Origin: Alopecurus myosuroides
Taxonomy: Eukaryota > Streptophyta > Magnoliopsida > Poales > Poaceae
Length of the DNA stretch: 64,000 nucleotides
NCBI GenBank assembly: GCA_028641055.1
Contig: CM054062.1
Coordinates: forward strand, 135,698,682-135,762,681
Direction: 5' to 3'
Both the position numbers and the translations under genes were made by a program. The notes below the pieces were generated by a model. That model was not told where the DNA came from and searched no databases. It worked only from the letters and a program-made list of their open reading frames with translations. This document shows, piece after piece, positions 1 to 11,859 of the stretch. The number at the start of each line of letters is the position of its first letter. The stretch's first letter is position 1.

Positions 1-2561
1 TGGAAAGTTGAGGCTATATTTCGGATTTCTGGCAGGAAACAGATTTCTGTTGTCCACTGTTAAAATCGTATAAAATCACAGAAAATTCAAAATGACCTGA
101 GTTTGTTTGTGCGTAATCCTGGGTTATATACGCAACTTTTGTTAGTTGAACACTTTCTGATTTGAGGAACAGAAGATTTTTTGAAAAAATTGATCTTAAC
201 ATGCTGTTCTGTTTTGACAGATTTCTGCCAATAATTGCGTTTGCTTCTTAATCTCTTTATTTTTGTGTTCTTTTGAGAAAAAAGAGTTCTAAAAGAAGTT
301 GTGACAGTAGCTAATGTGTTTATGAGTGTTAGGCTTGTGTTGAAACTGAACCATGTGAATTTATTATTTCGATTGCACTAATGTTGCTAATGAAGATTAT
401 GAGAAGTTTGGTGTGAAGAAAGTTTTCAAGGGTCAAGAGAAGAGGATGATATGACGTTATCAAGAAGAGTGAAGAGCCTAAGATTGGGATGCCCCGATAG
501 TACATCCCAGCAAATTCCAAGAAGACTCAAGCGTCTAAGCTTGGGGATTCCCAAGGCATCCCCTTCTTCATCGACAAATTATCAGGTCACTTCTAGTGAA
601 ACTATATTTTTATTCAGTCACATCTTATGTGCTTCACTAGGAGCGTATTTTATTTTTGTTTTCAGTTTGTTTGGTTTTATTTCCTGTAATAAATAGTTGG
701 ATCTTATCATACTTGTGTGGGAGAGAGACACACTCCGTTTTCATTGCTTAGAACACTCTAGTTTTCATTCTTATTGTTCTGTGAGTGTTCACTTTGCTAG
801 TACTGCATTTAGCTCATGTTTTGCATTCATCTCTTATTTAGAGCAGTTAGTACTCTCTAGTTTTCATTTCTATATTCTTAGAGAGAGTTTTTGTTTTCAT
901 CTATATGTGCTTGGTTGGGAATAGGAATGCTTATGTGGTAGTTGGTATAGTGGAAAAATTTACATGGTCTTGTAGATCATTAAACTGCTTCACTTGAATC
1001 ACTTCAGTTGTTTTGAGATATTAATTTGCTTAATGGGTAAACGGGAAGGACTAGTAATAATAAACTTTTAATGGTTGGTCTAAGAAACTTGAAACTGTGC
1101 CACACTTAAATTACCATCTGATAGAAACAATGGTATATGATTGCTACGAGTGATACATTTCTGATCGGCCTTTTGTTACGCGCTACGGTCAGGGTAGCCA
1201 ACAGTGACTTGTCACTGCCACAGACCCTCTTGGAGTGATTTTCATTGTGGCTTGTAAGATGATTTTCTTGATGTAATCTTTTAACTCGTTAGTCTATGTT
1301 GCAGTTGATGGCACTTCCACCATCCATATTTGCTAGCCTCTTCGGTACTATGCATTGCCCTTTCTCACATTGAGAGTTGGTGCAAACTTCACCAGTGCAT
1401 CCAAATCCCGTGGGAGGACTTTGTTCTCCTACACATAAGCCATTATATTCTTCCTCAAAACAGCCACCATACCTACATATAATGGCATTTCCATAGCCAT
1501 TCCGAGATATATTGCTGCACAACATCCACCTCCATTATGTTACTTGATGATCAGCTTCATATTTATTTATGCATACTGCTACACTGGCAGGAGCATGCAG
1601 TTGGATACATCAGAGATATTCCTTTATGAGTTATGAGTACTAAAAGTGTGATGATTCATTGTAATATAGGATGTTGCCCCTACCGGTGAGGATATATAAA
1701 AATAAAATAAAAAATGAAAAAGCCCCAAAAAAAAAGGGCCAAAGAGAGAATAAAGAGAGAGAGAGGGGGCGCATCACTATCCTTTTTACCACACTTGTGA
1801 TTCATGTTTAGCACCAATACTTCAGTTGGGAGAGAGTTTTCATATTATCATTCATTCATAACTATGTGGGGAACTTTATATTATAGAACTTGGCTTGTAT
1901 ATTCCAATGATGAGCCTCCTCAAATGAGCTCTAGGTCTTCGTGAGCAAGCAAGTTGGATACACCCCCACTAGTTCCATTGGAGAGATTTCATACACTTAT
2001 AGCTCTATGTGCATACGTTGTGTGGTAATCCCTACTCCTTGCATAGCTTCGGTTGTAAGACTTTCTCTTGTCTAATGACCACTTTCAGCTTTGTGAGCCT
2101 TTCTTCCATTGACCTTCCAAACCCCCTATAATGTTCTCTTTGCCATAACATCGCGATGCCAGGGACCAACGCATAACACTTGCTTGTTTTTAGTGCGCAA
2201 ATAGTTTAAGATTCAAGCATTGCATCATGTGGAAAGCTTGACTTGATCCTAACAGGGGTTTTGAAGATCGTTTGACGTGCATGATATTGTTGTTCTTGAA
2301 AGCTTAAATCATCTCTAATAAAATTTGCACGGTTGATAGTCTTTTAGTATTGAATCATTAAAGTTTTACTTCTTTCTTCTTTGTTTATGCATTACTTGTT
2401 GATATCAAATATAGATCACAACTTTAGTTCATTTGATCCTAGTTTACATGCTCTACTTTACATATTATGGTCAAGATTGTCTGGTAGCATGTCACCTCAG
2501 AAATTATTTTGTTTATCGTTTACCTACTCGAGGACGAGTAGGAACTAAGCTTGGGGATGCT
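1..2561 (+). mobile_element. 3' internal region of a Gypsy LTR retrotransposon (Athila/Sabrina-like)
   Basis: This AT-rich stretch has no long sense ORF and runs directly into a polypurine-like tract (AAGCTTGGGGATGC) and a 3' LTR beginning TGATACGTCTCC. A long non-coding 3' region after pol is usual for the Athila-type Gypsy families common in Triticeae. Gag and pol would lie to the left of the window, so orientation is inferred from the tract and LTR start. The family name is recognised from the LTR start only and is not certain. A short cysteine-rich reading frame on the other strand is listed separately. Confidence 0.7.
1289..1525 (-). CDS. small cysteine-rich antisense ORF, function unknown
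   Basis: A 78-codon frame opposite the retroelement's direction starts at an ATG with an in-frame TAA six codons upstream. It holds nine cysteines (for example CRYGGC, CTGEVC and CEKGQC), which resembles secreted disulfide-rich or EGF-like spacing. There is no signal peptide, no visible promoter and no recognised family. It may be chance, or a remnant of a captured exon within the 3' region of the Gypsy element. I assign no function. Confidence 0.15.
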   Translation of the reverse strand: MLCSNISRNGYGNAIICRYGGCFEEEYNGLCVGEQSPPTGFGCTGEVCTNSQCEKGQCIVPKRLANMDGGSAINCNID

Positions 2562-3878
2562 TGATACGTCTCCAACGTATCTATAATTTCTGATGTTCCA
2601 TGTTGATATTATGCCAATTACTATATGTTTTCTCCCTTCTTTATAGCATTTTTACACGTTTTCCTGGACTAACCTATTAACAAGATGCCAAGTGCCAGTT
2701 CCCTGTTTTCTGCTGTTTTTGATTTCAGAAAAGTTGTTCTGAAAATATTCTTGGAATTGGACCCCCACGAAAGCCGGAAGTCTTAGAAGTCCTGGAAGCT
2801 TCCAGAAGTCCCGAAGAGCCCCGGAAGGGGGGCACATGGTGGCCACACCATGGGGTGGCGCGGGTCCTCCTGGCCGCGCCACTTGGGGGTGTGGGCCCCC
2901 TGGCCACCCCCCGGCATCGCCCTTTCGCCCATATATACTCCCCGATGCATAAACTCTAGAGGAATCGACTTTTTCCATAAAATACATCTGTAGCTCCGCC
3001 GCCACCGCCGACATGTTTCGAGGGACAGATCTCTGTTCTCGCACCCTGCCGGGACGGGGAAGTGCCCCCGGAAGCCATCTCCATCGAATTCACCATCATC
3101 TCCATCGCTGTTGCTGTCTCCTATGATGAGGAGGGAGTAGTTCTCCCCCGGGGCCGAGGGCTCTACCGGTAGCTATGTGGTTCATCTCTCTCCCATGGTG
3201 TGATCTTTATGTGATCATGAGCTTTGTAATCTAGTTGAATATGTAGATGTGATCTTCATCTGTTATGCTACTCAAGTGGTTTTGTTATCTCCATAAACAC
3301 TTTGATCGCGGTGTAAAGGTGATAATGTGTGCACCATGTAGTTTAGCATGATATTTATATCCTGTGTTGGAAGATGAACCTATGAAATTGTGGCGTTTGT
3401 TTAGTACTAATTTAGGGCGCTCATAGTGATAGCGTGGGGTGCCCTAGAGAGGGTATATAAACTTGAGGAGTGTTGTTACAGCCCTACACAATGATTGGTG
3501 TTTTTTATTCGACCGGAGAGTGGTTCGGAGTAGCATAGTGAAGAAATTATATTTATGCATTCAATTATGTTTTCATTGTTGAGAGTGTCCACTAGTGAAA
3601 GTAGGAGCCCTAGGCCTTATTTCCAAGCATTGAAACACCGTTTTCCGCCTGTTCTGCTACATGTTTGCTTGCTGCCATTTTTATTTCAGATTGCTATTAT
3701 CACTTATTATCATCCATATTACTTGCATTTCACTATCTCTTCGCCGAACTAGTGCACCTATATACCTGAGAAGTATATTGGGTGTGTTGGGACACAAGAG
3801 ACTTCTTGTGTCTAAATTGCAGGGTTGTTTGAGAGGGAAATCTTTGAGACCTCCCCGAGTTTGATAAAACTTGGGTAA
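2562..3878 (+). repeat. 3' LTR of the Gypsy element, truncated at its end
   Basis: The LTR starts TGATACGTCTCCAACG just after the polypurine tract. It contains family-typical blocks such as CCGGAGAGTGGTTCGGAGTA near 3510 and CACAAGAGACTTCTTGTGTC near 3793. It breaks off shortly after GATAAAACTTGGGTAACCC, where the family normally continues for roughly another hundred bases to a CA end. The end at 3878 is therefore approximate and marks a junction with different GC-rich sequence. The short ORFs that can be read here, on either strand, are not considered genes. Confidence 0.75.
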
Positions 3879-4733
3879 CCCAGATCTGCGGCCCAAGGGT
3901 TGGCCCTCTGAATTTCACACCACCAACCCCCCGCCATTAGATGCTCCGTTGGGCGTGGCGGGCAAGCACCCCCAGATCTGGGTAATCTCGGGGCTGAGGC
4001 CTTCGACCGCTCGGGGGAATACGGAGCGCTGGTGGCGATGCGAACCATGTTACGCAACCCTCCCCCGACGATGGAGGACGATGCACCATCTCAACCGTGG
4101 CTTGAAGGGCTCATTGCCATGACGGTCTACATTTTGCAATGCCATGGTGCTGCCCCGGTGGCCATGGGGTAACAGTCCCCAACAGGAAGTGGATCGGCCC
4201 GTGGGCCACGCCTCCGGAGAGATCTGAGCCTGACCCCGGTAGGGGCCATCAAGCAAGAAGGTGTCTCTGCCCATGGAGGAGGGGCGGCCCGCGCGGCCCC
4301 TCCAAGTTCGGCGACCGCGCAATAACCCCACCTCCGGCTACCCTCGGCGACCTTCATCGTTTGGTTTGTGGGGTGTGGGGAATCCCTCCTCCGGTTCACG
4401 AAGCATTTCCGTCCTGTGGCGTGCCGGGTGCCCCGGTCCCTAGAAGACACCATCGTCCTTGTCTTCATGGGCGGCACCCGTCACCCTTTTCTGGCGCGAG
4501 AATTGCAGGCCAGGGTCATCCGGCAGGAGGAGGACCTCTGGCAGATCGTCGAGCGGCACGCGCTGGAGGAAGACGCGGGCGCACCAACCAAAACTCCGTC
4601 CTAGCTGCGACTGCGACAGAGAGCACCTTGAATACGAAGACCAGCACCCTCCCGTTAGGGGCTAGAATGCGCCGACACCCAAAGCTTAGGGACAAGCATC
4701 GGACTTGAGGCACCGACACCTGCCTTCTAGAAG
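3879..4733 (+). pseudogene. probable Gypsy gag fragment
   Basis: GC-rich sequence, clearly different from the LTR to its left. Around 4368-4604 the plus strand reads an approximately 78-residue frame with the look of a retrotransposon gag domain: LLRFTKHFRPVACRVPRS followed by a stretch resembling the usual AF-x-GT/GL region and a Glu-rich tail. The frame is short and flanking frames are shifted, so it is at best a remnant. It could also belong to an unrelated repeat. The last five bases (AGAAG, 4729-4733) are the presumed target-site copy for the Tat element that follows; the partner copy is lost in the assembly gap. Confidence 0.35.
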
Positions 4734-5208
4734 TGTCGTGGGATAATCACGGCAGACGTTACCGAGGGTCACTTGTCTTGGGGCAAATCGACTCTGGTGT
4801 TTGGGAGAGGGTTTAGCTCAAGGGAAAACATGATGATATGCGATCTGGTAGCCGGCAATCAAGTCGCCGAGTCTCCGATCTAAATAAATTAACTCAACTC
4901 TCGTGTTACACTAGATACTCGATACCTAGCGATATTGCTCAAACTCTTGGATCTCTCTCGTCTAACCCTAGGGGCCGGCTTATATAATATCCGGACCACC
5001 TGGCCTACTCTCCAAGGCGCACTCTGAATCCTACCCGGACACTTCTTAGAAACCCTAAACTTCCTTATCGGAACCCACAATCCGGGTTACGAGGCCTACG
5101 TTCCTGGGCCTTCTAGAAACTCCTTTATCTTAAGCCGGGTCTTGTGCAGCGTCCTTTGGGCCGAGTTACTCCTTGGCGTTGGCCTACCGGGTTATCATCC
5201 CTCCATCA
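4734..5208 (-). repeat. 3' LTR of the Tat element
   Basis: About 475 bp. On the element's strand it begins TGATGGAGGGATGATAACC (from 5208) and ends CCACGACA (at 4734), giving the expected TG...CA ends. It matches the right copy from 17494 nearly base for base over the visible 369 bp. A TATA-like TATATAA lies at about 4980-4988 on the element strand. The end at 5208 is set by the TG dinucleotide next to the polypurine tract. Confidence 0.85.
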
Positions 5209-5222
5209 GTAGTCCCCAGAAT
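5209..5222 (-). other. polypurine tract of the Tat element
   Basis: Read on the minus strand the sequence is CTGGGGACTAC immediately before the 3' LTR start. It is G-rich and sits where plus-strand DNA synthesis is primed. Confidence 0.55.
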
Positions 5223-5595
5223 AGCTTGGGCTTCACGAGATCCTCCTTGAAGCGCACGCTATTCCCTGCAAAAATAATAAACACACAAGTTCATAGAGGC
5301 CGGGTTAGATTGCTTTGATAAACAGCTAGGCCTAACTCCATGGTGGCCATATAGTAACCCGGCTTTCTCCAAGTCCAGTGTTTACTTTTCCGGGTGAACG
5401 CCCTGATGCAAACGCCAAAGATCCGGCTTACTTTACTTGTTAATCAATCCAAGTATCGCGGAGAAGATTCGTTTCTTATCCATTCCGGATATCTCGCCCA
5501 GCACTTAAAGCATATCTCAGAAAATCCGGGCGGGTATCCCTTATCCCGAAATTTCCGGTTCCCGCCCGTTAGACTAGGTTTACCCACCCGTACCT

Positions 5596-5603
5596 TATAA
5601 ATA
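5596..5603 (+). promoter_or_regulatory. TATA box of the antisense gene
   Basis: TATAAATA lies about 570 bp upstream of the predicted aORF start codon and outside the LTR, oriented toward the aORF. A GC- and CT-rich segment follows (5640-5860), as in plant 5' leaders, and ends at a consensus splice donor (CCG/GTAAGC, 5863). Confidence 0.55.
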
Positions 5604-6163
5604 GGTACCTAGGGGATAACCTAACCCCAACGGGCCATTCCAGCTTCTTCTTCCTCTCCATCGCTCGCGCTTGCGCAACTCCACCACAGGGACCTCGAGC
5701 TCACCGCCGGAGCAAAGCCGCCGTCGGTTACGTTCGTTCTCGAACCGTTCCGCGCCGCCGCCAAGCTCCGCCGCTGCGCCCTCATCTTGCCCGCCGGGAA
5801 TCGTGAAGGGACATTTGGATTGCGCCATCTGCCGCCGTCACGCTCTACTGCAATCTCCTCCGGTAAGCTTCTTGCTCCCATCGAATTAGCCTCGCAATTT
5901 CTTGATTCGATCTAGATTGGATCTAGGTCAACCGCGGGCCATTTCTTGCCCCGCGCCGGATTAGGTCGCCTAGACTCATACTAGTTCATCCAATGGCTTG
6001 AATATAGGCTCCACTTCATTCTCCTATTGCTTGTAGTCACTAATTTCACCACGAATTTGAAAATGAAAATTCCAATCTAGGCTCGGGCCACCCAAATTTT
6101 CCGCAACTGCCATTGATACCCGGAAAGTCCGTTTCTTCCGGTTCATTTACTTGCAGTAGATAC

Positions 6164-9100
6164 ATGGGCAATCAACCTTCTTCCGCAAACGATCATCAAT
6201 ACGTAAGTCCCCCATAGTTTCTGTACTGATACTCGATACTCGGATAATCTGTGACTTTCGCTACATCCGGCGATACCCGGACAACTCATTATTCCCATAC
6301 CTCTTTTGGATACTGCTTGCATATATCCGGATAACCCATGATTTCCGAGTCTTATGTCTTCTACCTTTTTGTGTTGTGTTCTGCAGTCTGAACCCATGGC
6401 TCCCAAGAAGCAAGGGAAGCAGCAGGCCAAAGCAAGGACAACCCAATCAATATCCGCCAACTGGGCGCGATCCACCGTCACCAAGGCCAAGCTAGAAGAG
6501 TTGGCCGAGTTAGGGGTCCTCCCCCCTCAAGAAGATATCCATTGGAGAGTGCCGGGTGATGAGTCCCGGCCTACACCTGCTGCCGATGAGGCAATCTGCT
6601 TCATTGAGCATGTGACCCGGGGGTTTCGCCCTCCGGGTCATTCTTTTTTCCGCGAGGTCTTAAGCCACTATGGCCTCCGGGTGTTCGACATAGGGCCTAA
6701 CTCTATGTTGAACATTACCCACTTTATCGTTCTTTGCGAGTCTTACTTGTGCATTCCGCCAAATCTGGCTCTTTTTATCGATCTCTTCCAATGCAAACCG
6801 TGCCGCGAAAGCGGTGACGGGGCGCTTCTTGCTTGCGGCGGGGTTTCCATCCAGCGCCGCAAGAACTCACCAATGCCAACTCTTAATCTGAATTCCCATG
6901 TTAAACACTGGCAATTATCCTTCTTCTACTACCGAGACACCTCCCCACCCGGCGAAAGGAAATTGCCGGGTTACTCGGAGGGTCTCCTTGATATCTCTAG
7001 GTCTTTCAACGCCTTTGCCCCTGAGTCGGACAGGGAGGCCATCCAACCCCACCTATCTAAGATAATTGTCCTTTCTGCCCAAGGTCTCCTTGGGCTAAAC
7101 CTAGTCAAAACTTGGGTGAACTTTCGCATTCAACCCAATTCCATCCGCTCGAAACTGATGTGCGAGTATTCGGGGCACCCTACAGATTCCCTCCGATACT
7201 CTTCCAAGAACTACCCGGCCGGTGACACCAACAAGACCATCAAGAGCTTCTTGACGGAGAAGTTGGAGGTAATCCGGAACATAGCCGGGCTGGAACCATT
7301 TACTCGCGAGAACCCAGCTCCTGAGGTAAAATCCGGTTCTCATATCTTTACCTTCACACTTTTCTCTAGATACAACTACTGATCCTTACCCTCGTGCCTT
7401 TATCTTAGGCTGATAACGTCTTTTGGAGCATCGAAACGCCCCCTAACTCCGAGAATCCAGAGGAGGAGGACGTAGTTAACTCGGAGGAAGGTACATTCCG
7501 AGTCTCACTTAGATTCCGCAAGCTCATTGATGTTCATTCTCTGTTTTCCCGACAGTATACCTCGACAACTTTCAGAGCCAGAGGACAAGGACGAAGAGGA
7601 AGAAGAACCGGAAGGCAGGGTGGAAACAGCAAGCGATGAAGATGAAGCTGAGCCAACAGTCAAGGTCGGAGCAAAGAGGAAACCCCGAGGGGTCGTCTTT
7701 AAGGTGCCATACCGTTCCCTTGCTTCTAAACCGTACTCCTTTGCTAACATGTGCGAGCTAAACCGAGAGTTGTCTAACTGGCCGTACTTGAAGGATCCGC
7801 CCGTGACCAAGCGCAGAATGACTCGGAACTTTCCGGGTGAATCCGCACTTAATCCGGGTATTCCATCGTCCCCTCCTCAACGCGCTGGTATTTTTCAATC
7901 TTTTCCCAGATATCGAAGTTTTTCCTTTCCGAATCATCCTTTAGCAGGGCAGCTTCATGTCTTACTTTTCTCGATATTTATCAGCTTCATCCGGTTCCAG
8001 CAACGCGTTTCCCTCGGACTTCACAGTGAATCCCGGGTAAAGCTCTTCTCCTGATGCTCTATCACCTTTCCATAATTTTCTCCGGTTGCGTGCTGACCAC
8101 TTACTTATACTGTCCACAAAGCCACGGTCACTATCAGTGAGCAGGAAAATATGGAGACCGATGATCCGGGTGAGGAGATCCCGATTGATGACATGACGGC
8201 TGCAGCTGGAGGCGAAGAGGAACAACAAGTGCCACCGACACACCCAGCTGACCAGGAAGCCGAGTACCCAATAGCCTCACACGCACGCGAGGAAGAGGCC
8301 GCCATCTTGGGCGCGGGAGGAGGCGCACCGAGCTCCGATATCCGGACGACTCGGGTGCCTTCCCCTGCCAAGGAGAAAACCTCCACCCCGAATTACCAAG
8401 ACCCCGGGTCTTCCAACTTGGGCAACCATTCCTTGGACCAAATGATGAGCGCCCTCCTCGCCATGAAGGCCTCAGAGAGCAGCATGTTAGAGCGCATGGC
8501 CGTGGAGCATCAGGTACGTTAATTGATATCTCATAGTGTCCACCTAGTCCCCAAGTTCTGAGTCTAACTTGTGAAAGTTACACTCGGTACTCCTTGCAAT
8601 ACTCGGCTGATTGCGATATCCGACTAATGTTTAACCTTCCATTCTTTTAGGCACAGGCGTCTCGGTCCGAGGAGATTTTGGCCAAGACCAGGCAGCTCCT
8701 GGACACCGAGGTAAAGCTAAGAGAAGCACTTGAGTCCGAGGTGGCAGCCTTGAAGAAAGATGTCACGAAATACAAAGAGAAATACACCACTGCTCAAGCT
8801 GCGCTGAAGAAGCTATCAGCCCAAGTGGCCGACACTTATCGTGTCCTCGTTGGTGAGATTTCGCTACTTACTGGTTCGTGCCTTGGTTTCTTGTTTTCTT
8901 GATACATGATACCCGAAACACTGCGATCTAACCTTTGTTGTTCATATTGCAGCTTCCGACCTTGCGCCTTCAGAAGAAGATGATGTCGACAAGGTAAAGA
9001 AATTGAAGAATGTCCTCCGGAGGTTCTGTGCCGGCACCAAGTGGATACTAGACGCCATTCAGTGGCCGACTGAACTCTATCCGGGTATGGAGACCCTAAT

Positions 9101-9640
9101 CCATGCATGTTCTACTGTCCCTGCATGGATTGAGCTCTGGAAACGCTCAGCATGCCGGGTTGGGATGACCCGGGGACTTATGCTGGCGAAAGCTTATTTT
9201 CCTAAGCTTGAGCCGGCAACGGTGGTGGCCGGATTTACAGAATTCAAGGCAGATGGCTCGATATTTTCCCCAAGGATTTCAAAGCCGTACAATCCGAGGT
9301 ACGTCACTCGGCAACCGCTCTTGCCGACAGTATGGACTTGAGTAGGTTTATGTCTCCATACAACGCTGAGGACAAAGCTGTGAAGGAAGATACGCCCGTG
9401 CCATTCGATATTTTAGAAAAGTGGAATGCTGACTCGGCTAGGAAGAGGGAGGAAGCTGCGAAGAGGAAAGCCGACTTGGAATCAGCACCAACTTCCTCTA
9501 CGCCGGCTGTCCGTCCGCCTGTTCGTCCTGATGTTGAGAATCCGAATGATGATGCTGCGAATGCTTCTAAGGAGCAAGCCCAGGACCAAGACCCGGAGGG
9601 CAAGGGCAAGGATGTGGACCCGACTCATGAGACCGAGTAA
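6164..9640 (+). pseudogene. antisense ORF (aORF) of Tat lineage, Transposase_28-like, multi-exon
   Basis: Plus-strand gene lying between the 3' end of pol and the 3' LTR, convergent with pol. The exons I can support are 6157-6202 (ATG at 6164, then 13 codons to a GTAAGT donor), 6387-7325, 7409-7490, 7556-7857, about 7948-8036, 8122-8513, 8651 to about 8855, and 8953 to about 9640. The first intron joins in frame. The N-terminal 300 residues resemble the plant 'putative gypsy type transposon' domain (Pfam Transposase_28): a globular region with FIEHVTRGFRPPGHSF and a Cys-rich CKPCRESGDGALLACGG. Next come an acidic segment with a basic KRKPRG patch, a coiled coil (8651-8850) and a C-terminal acidic tail. 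At least two one-base frameshifts (near 7568 and 9258) and an unresolved junction near 7857-8122 make this copy defective. The cellular role of aORFs is unknown. Confidence 0.75.
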
Positions 9641-10768
9641 ATCATTACCTGATGCCATCCTAATACCTTGTTCGCTCGATGCTTTGGTAAAAACAGATAT
9701 TCTTTTGATAGTGCGGATGTGCACTTTTGATACTACCATCGCATCATGTAAATACATTATGAGACTTTAATAGCTTTCGTGGATCCTCTGGCCTTTCGAT
9801 GAATCCGATGTCTATCTACCTTTGAGCTTATTTACTCTTGATACTTCGACTTTCTTTATGGTTCCTTTTGTGAGACTCAGTTTCCGAGTTTGGTGGGTTT
9901 TGACAGGCAGACTTTTCTCTAAGTCCCCAAGTCCCCAAGACTCGGATTTGCGGTTTTTTGTGCTTAATAGCTAAGAAACTTTCTCTTTTTCAAAATACCC
10001 AGTCCCCAAGGCCCGTAATTCCGAGTCTGGGGTGTGAGGTTTCTCAAAGAAAACAGGTTGTTTCTGCTAAGCCCAAAACCTAGAGCTGTTTCACATAGGT
10101 TTTGAAGTTATGCTTAATAGACTTTGAGTTTCCGGTTATTAACCCTGTACTCTGCATAACTTGTGGTTTAGATGACCCTTTTGACTCTCTTGTACTGTAA
10201 GCCGGCTTTCGCGTGGATACCATGTTGTTACATCTGTACGAAAACAGGGTCAGGCAAGTCCCATTGGGCATCATGGCTGATTGTAATCGTAAGCGAGCAA
10301 ATCATGCCACTTTAGTGCGAGTCACATCAAGCTTAAGTAAGAAAAGTCAAGAAATTTGGCTCCTTTGTCCGGTTATAAGATTGCAGCCGTACTCGTTTGC
10401 GAGTAATCGGCCCTTATAACTCATAGGCATCATGGCCGGGTCTTTGAGTTTGTAACTGTGCTATTCAAGCAATCAGCCCCCAAGACCTAAATACATGCAA
10501 CATACTGAAGAAACTAATGCACTAAGAAAACAATAAATAATACTTACCTGGAAGAAAAATACAAACATAACAGAAAAATAAAACTTGATAAAACATGTGA
10601 AAAAGATATATTGCTTAACCATCTCTTTATTGATATGAGAAAGTTAGGTCAGCAAGCCGCCTCATTAAAAACCCTCCAGTCCCCTTAGGTACCCTGGATA
10701 GGAAAAGAGTGCGTCTGAAACCTGCTGCCTGTTACATCGTGTAATTCCACTTGTGAGTCTGGTCTATA
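9641..10768. other. non-coding spacer between aORF and pol
   Basis: AT-rich sequence between two convergent coding regions, presumably holding both 3' ends. It repeats phrases such as 'gtccccaag' near 9925, 9935, 10002 and 10477. I see no ORF of note. Confidence 0.5.
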
Positions 10769-11395
10769 CTAGGTATAGTAGGGACGCAGCTGAGCTACGT
10801 TCCATGGTCTTTCTCTCTCTTGCATAGATGAAGTGGTATGAGCGGTGTCGTTAACCGTAGCCGACTCTTCCCTTGCATCTATCAAGTAATACGATCCATT
10901 GTGCAGATTCCGGCTTATGATAAACGGTTCTTCCCATGGCGGTGATAACTTATGGTTTCCTTCCTTTGACTGTACCAGGCGCAGAACCAGGTCTCCTTCC
11001 TGGAAGACCCGGGTTTTCACGCGCCGGCTATGATATCTCCGCAGATCTTGCTGATATATGGCTGATCTTTCCAGTGCTTGTTCCCTTTCTTCTTCCAGCA
11101 TATCCACGGCGTCCTGTCGGGTCTTCTCGTTCTCTACCTCGACGTAGGCCGACACTCGAGGCGAGTCATGGATGATATCACTCGGCAACACCGCCTCTGC
11201 ACCATAAACCATGAAAAACGGTGTCATCTGAGTGGATCTGTTAGGTGTTGTGTTGATACCCCAAACCACTGCAGGTAATTCTTTGACCCATGCACCAGCA
11301 GCTCTGATACACGGAACTCGCAATCGTGGCTTTAATCCACGAAGCAACCCTTGATTTGCCCTCTCCACTTGTCCATTAGCCTGTGGATGGGCCAC
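10769..11395 (-). pseudogene. integrase C-terminal part, Tat element
   Basis: This frame starts at the end of the integrase core: HPQANGQVERANQGLL holds the catalytic glutamate (VE). About 190 residues of typical Gypsy integrase C-terminus follow, including a GDLVLR motif in the family position. It has no chromodomain, as expected for non-chromovirus Gypsy. It is separated from the preceding integrase block by a frameshift near 11400-11430. The stop at 10769 is the natural end of pol. Confidence 0.85.
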
Positions 11396-11400
11396 TGAAG

Positions 11401-11859
11401 CTATGTCAAGCCGGATTCCATTGTTACCACAAAATTTTCCATCTCGCCAAGGGACATATTGGTTCCATTGTCGGTAATTATGCTATGGGGATACCCGAAC
11501 CGATAGATGATCCTTTTCAGGAACTTGACTGCTATAATTGCTTCACAGTTGGTAACTGGCATAACCTCAACCCACTTGGTAAACTTATCAATGGCCACCA
11601 AGAGATGTGTCTTTTTGCAAGGTGACATGTGAAAGGGGCCAACCATGTCCATACCCCAAACAGCGAACGGCCAAGTTAACGGGATAGTCCGTAGTTCCAT
11701 AGCCGGCACATGGGTTTGGCGAGCGTACCTTTGACATCCGTCACACCTTGCCACCAAGCGCTCCGCGTCTGCTAGGGCCGTGATCCAGAAAAAAACCATG
11801 TCGATAAGCTTTGGCCACCAGGGATCTTGTGGATGCATGATGCCCACAATCACCTTCAT
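11401..11859 (-). pseudogene. integrase zinc-binding and catalytic core, Tat element
   Basis: The segment carries the CDGCQRYARQ half of the HHCC zinc-binding domain, then the first catalytic Asp (GMDMVGPF) and the second Asp (IITDNGTN). The His half of the zinc finger (GDCGHHAS) is in the preceding frame, so a frameshift lies near 11800. Another frameshift at its own end separates the glutamate of the D,D-35-E triad. Integrase would insert the cDNA into the genome; this copy cannot make it whole. Confidence 0.85.

Noticed and set aside
4127..4719. Long overlapping frames on both strands near the left Tat boundary
   Set aside because: These are GC-driven overlaps; only one short stretch resembles gag, so a real gene of 190 codons is not supported.
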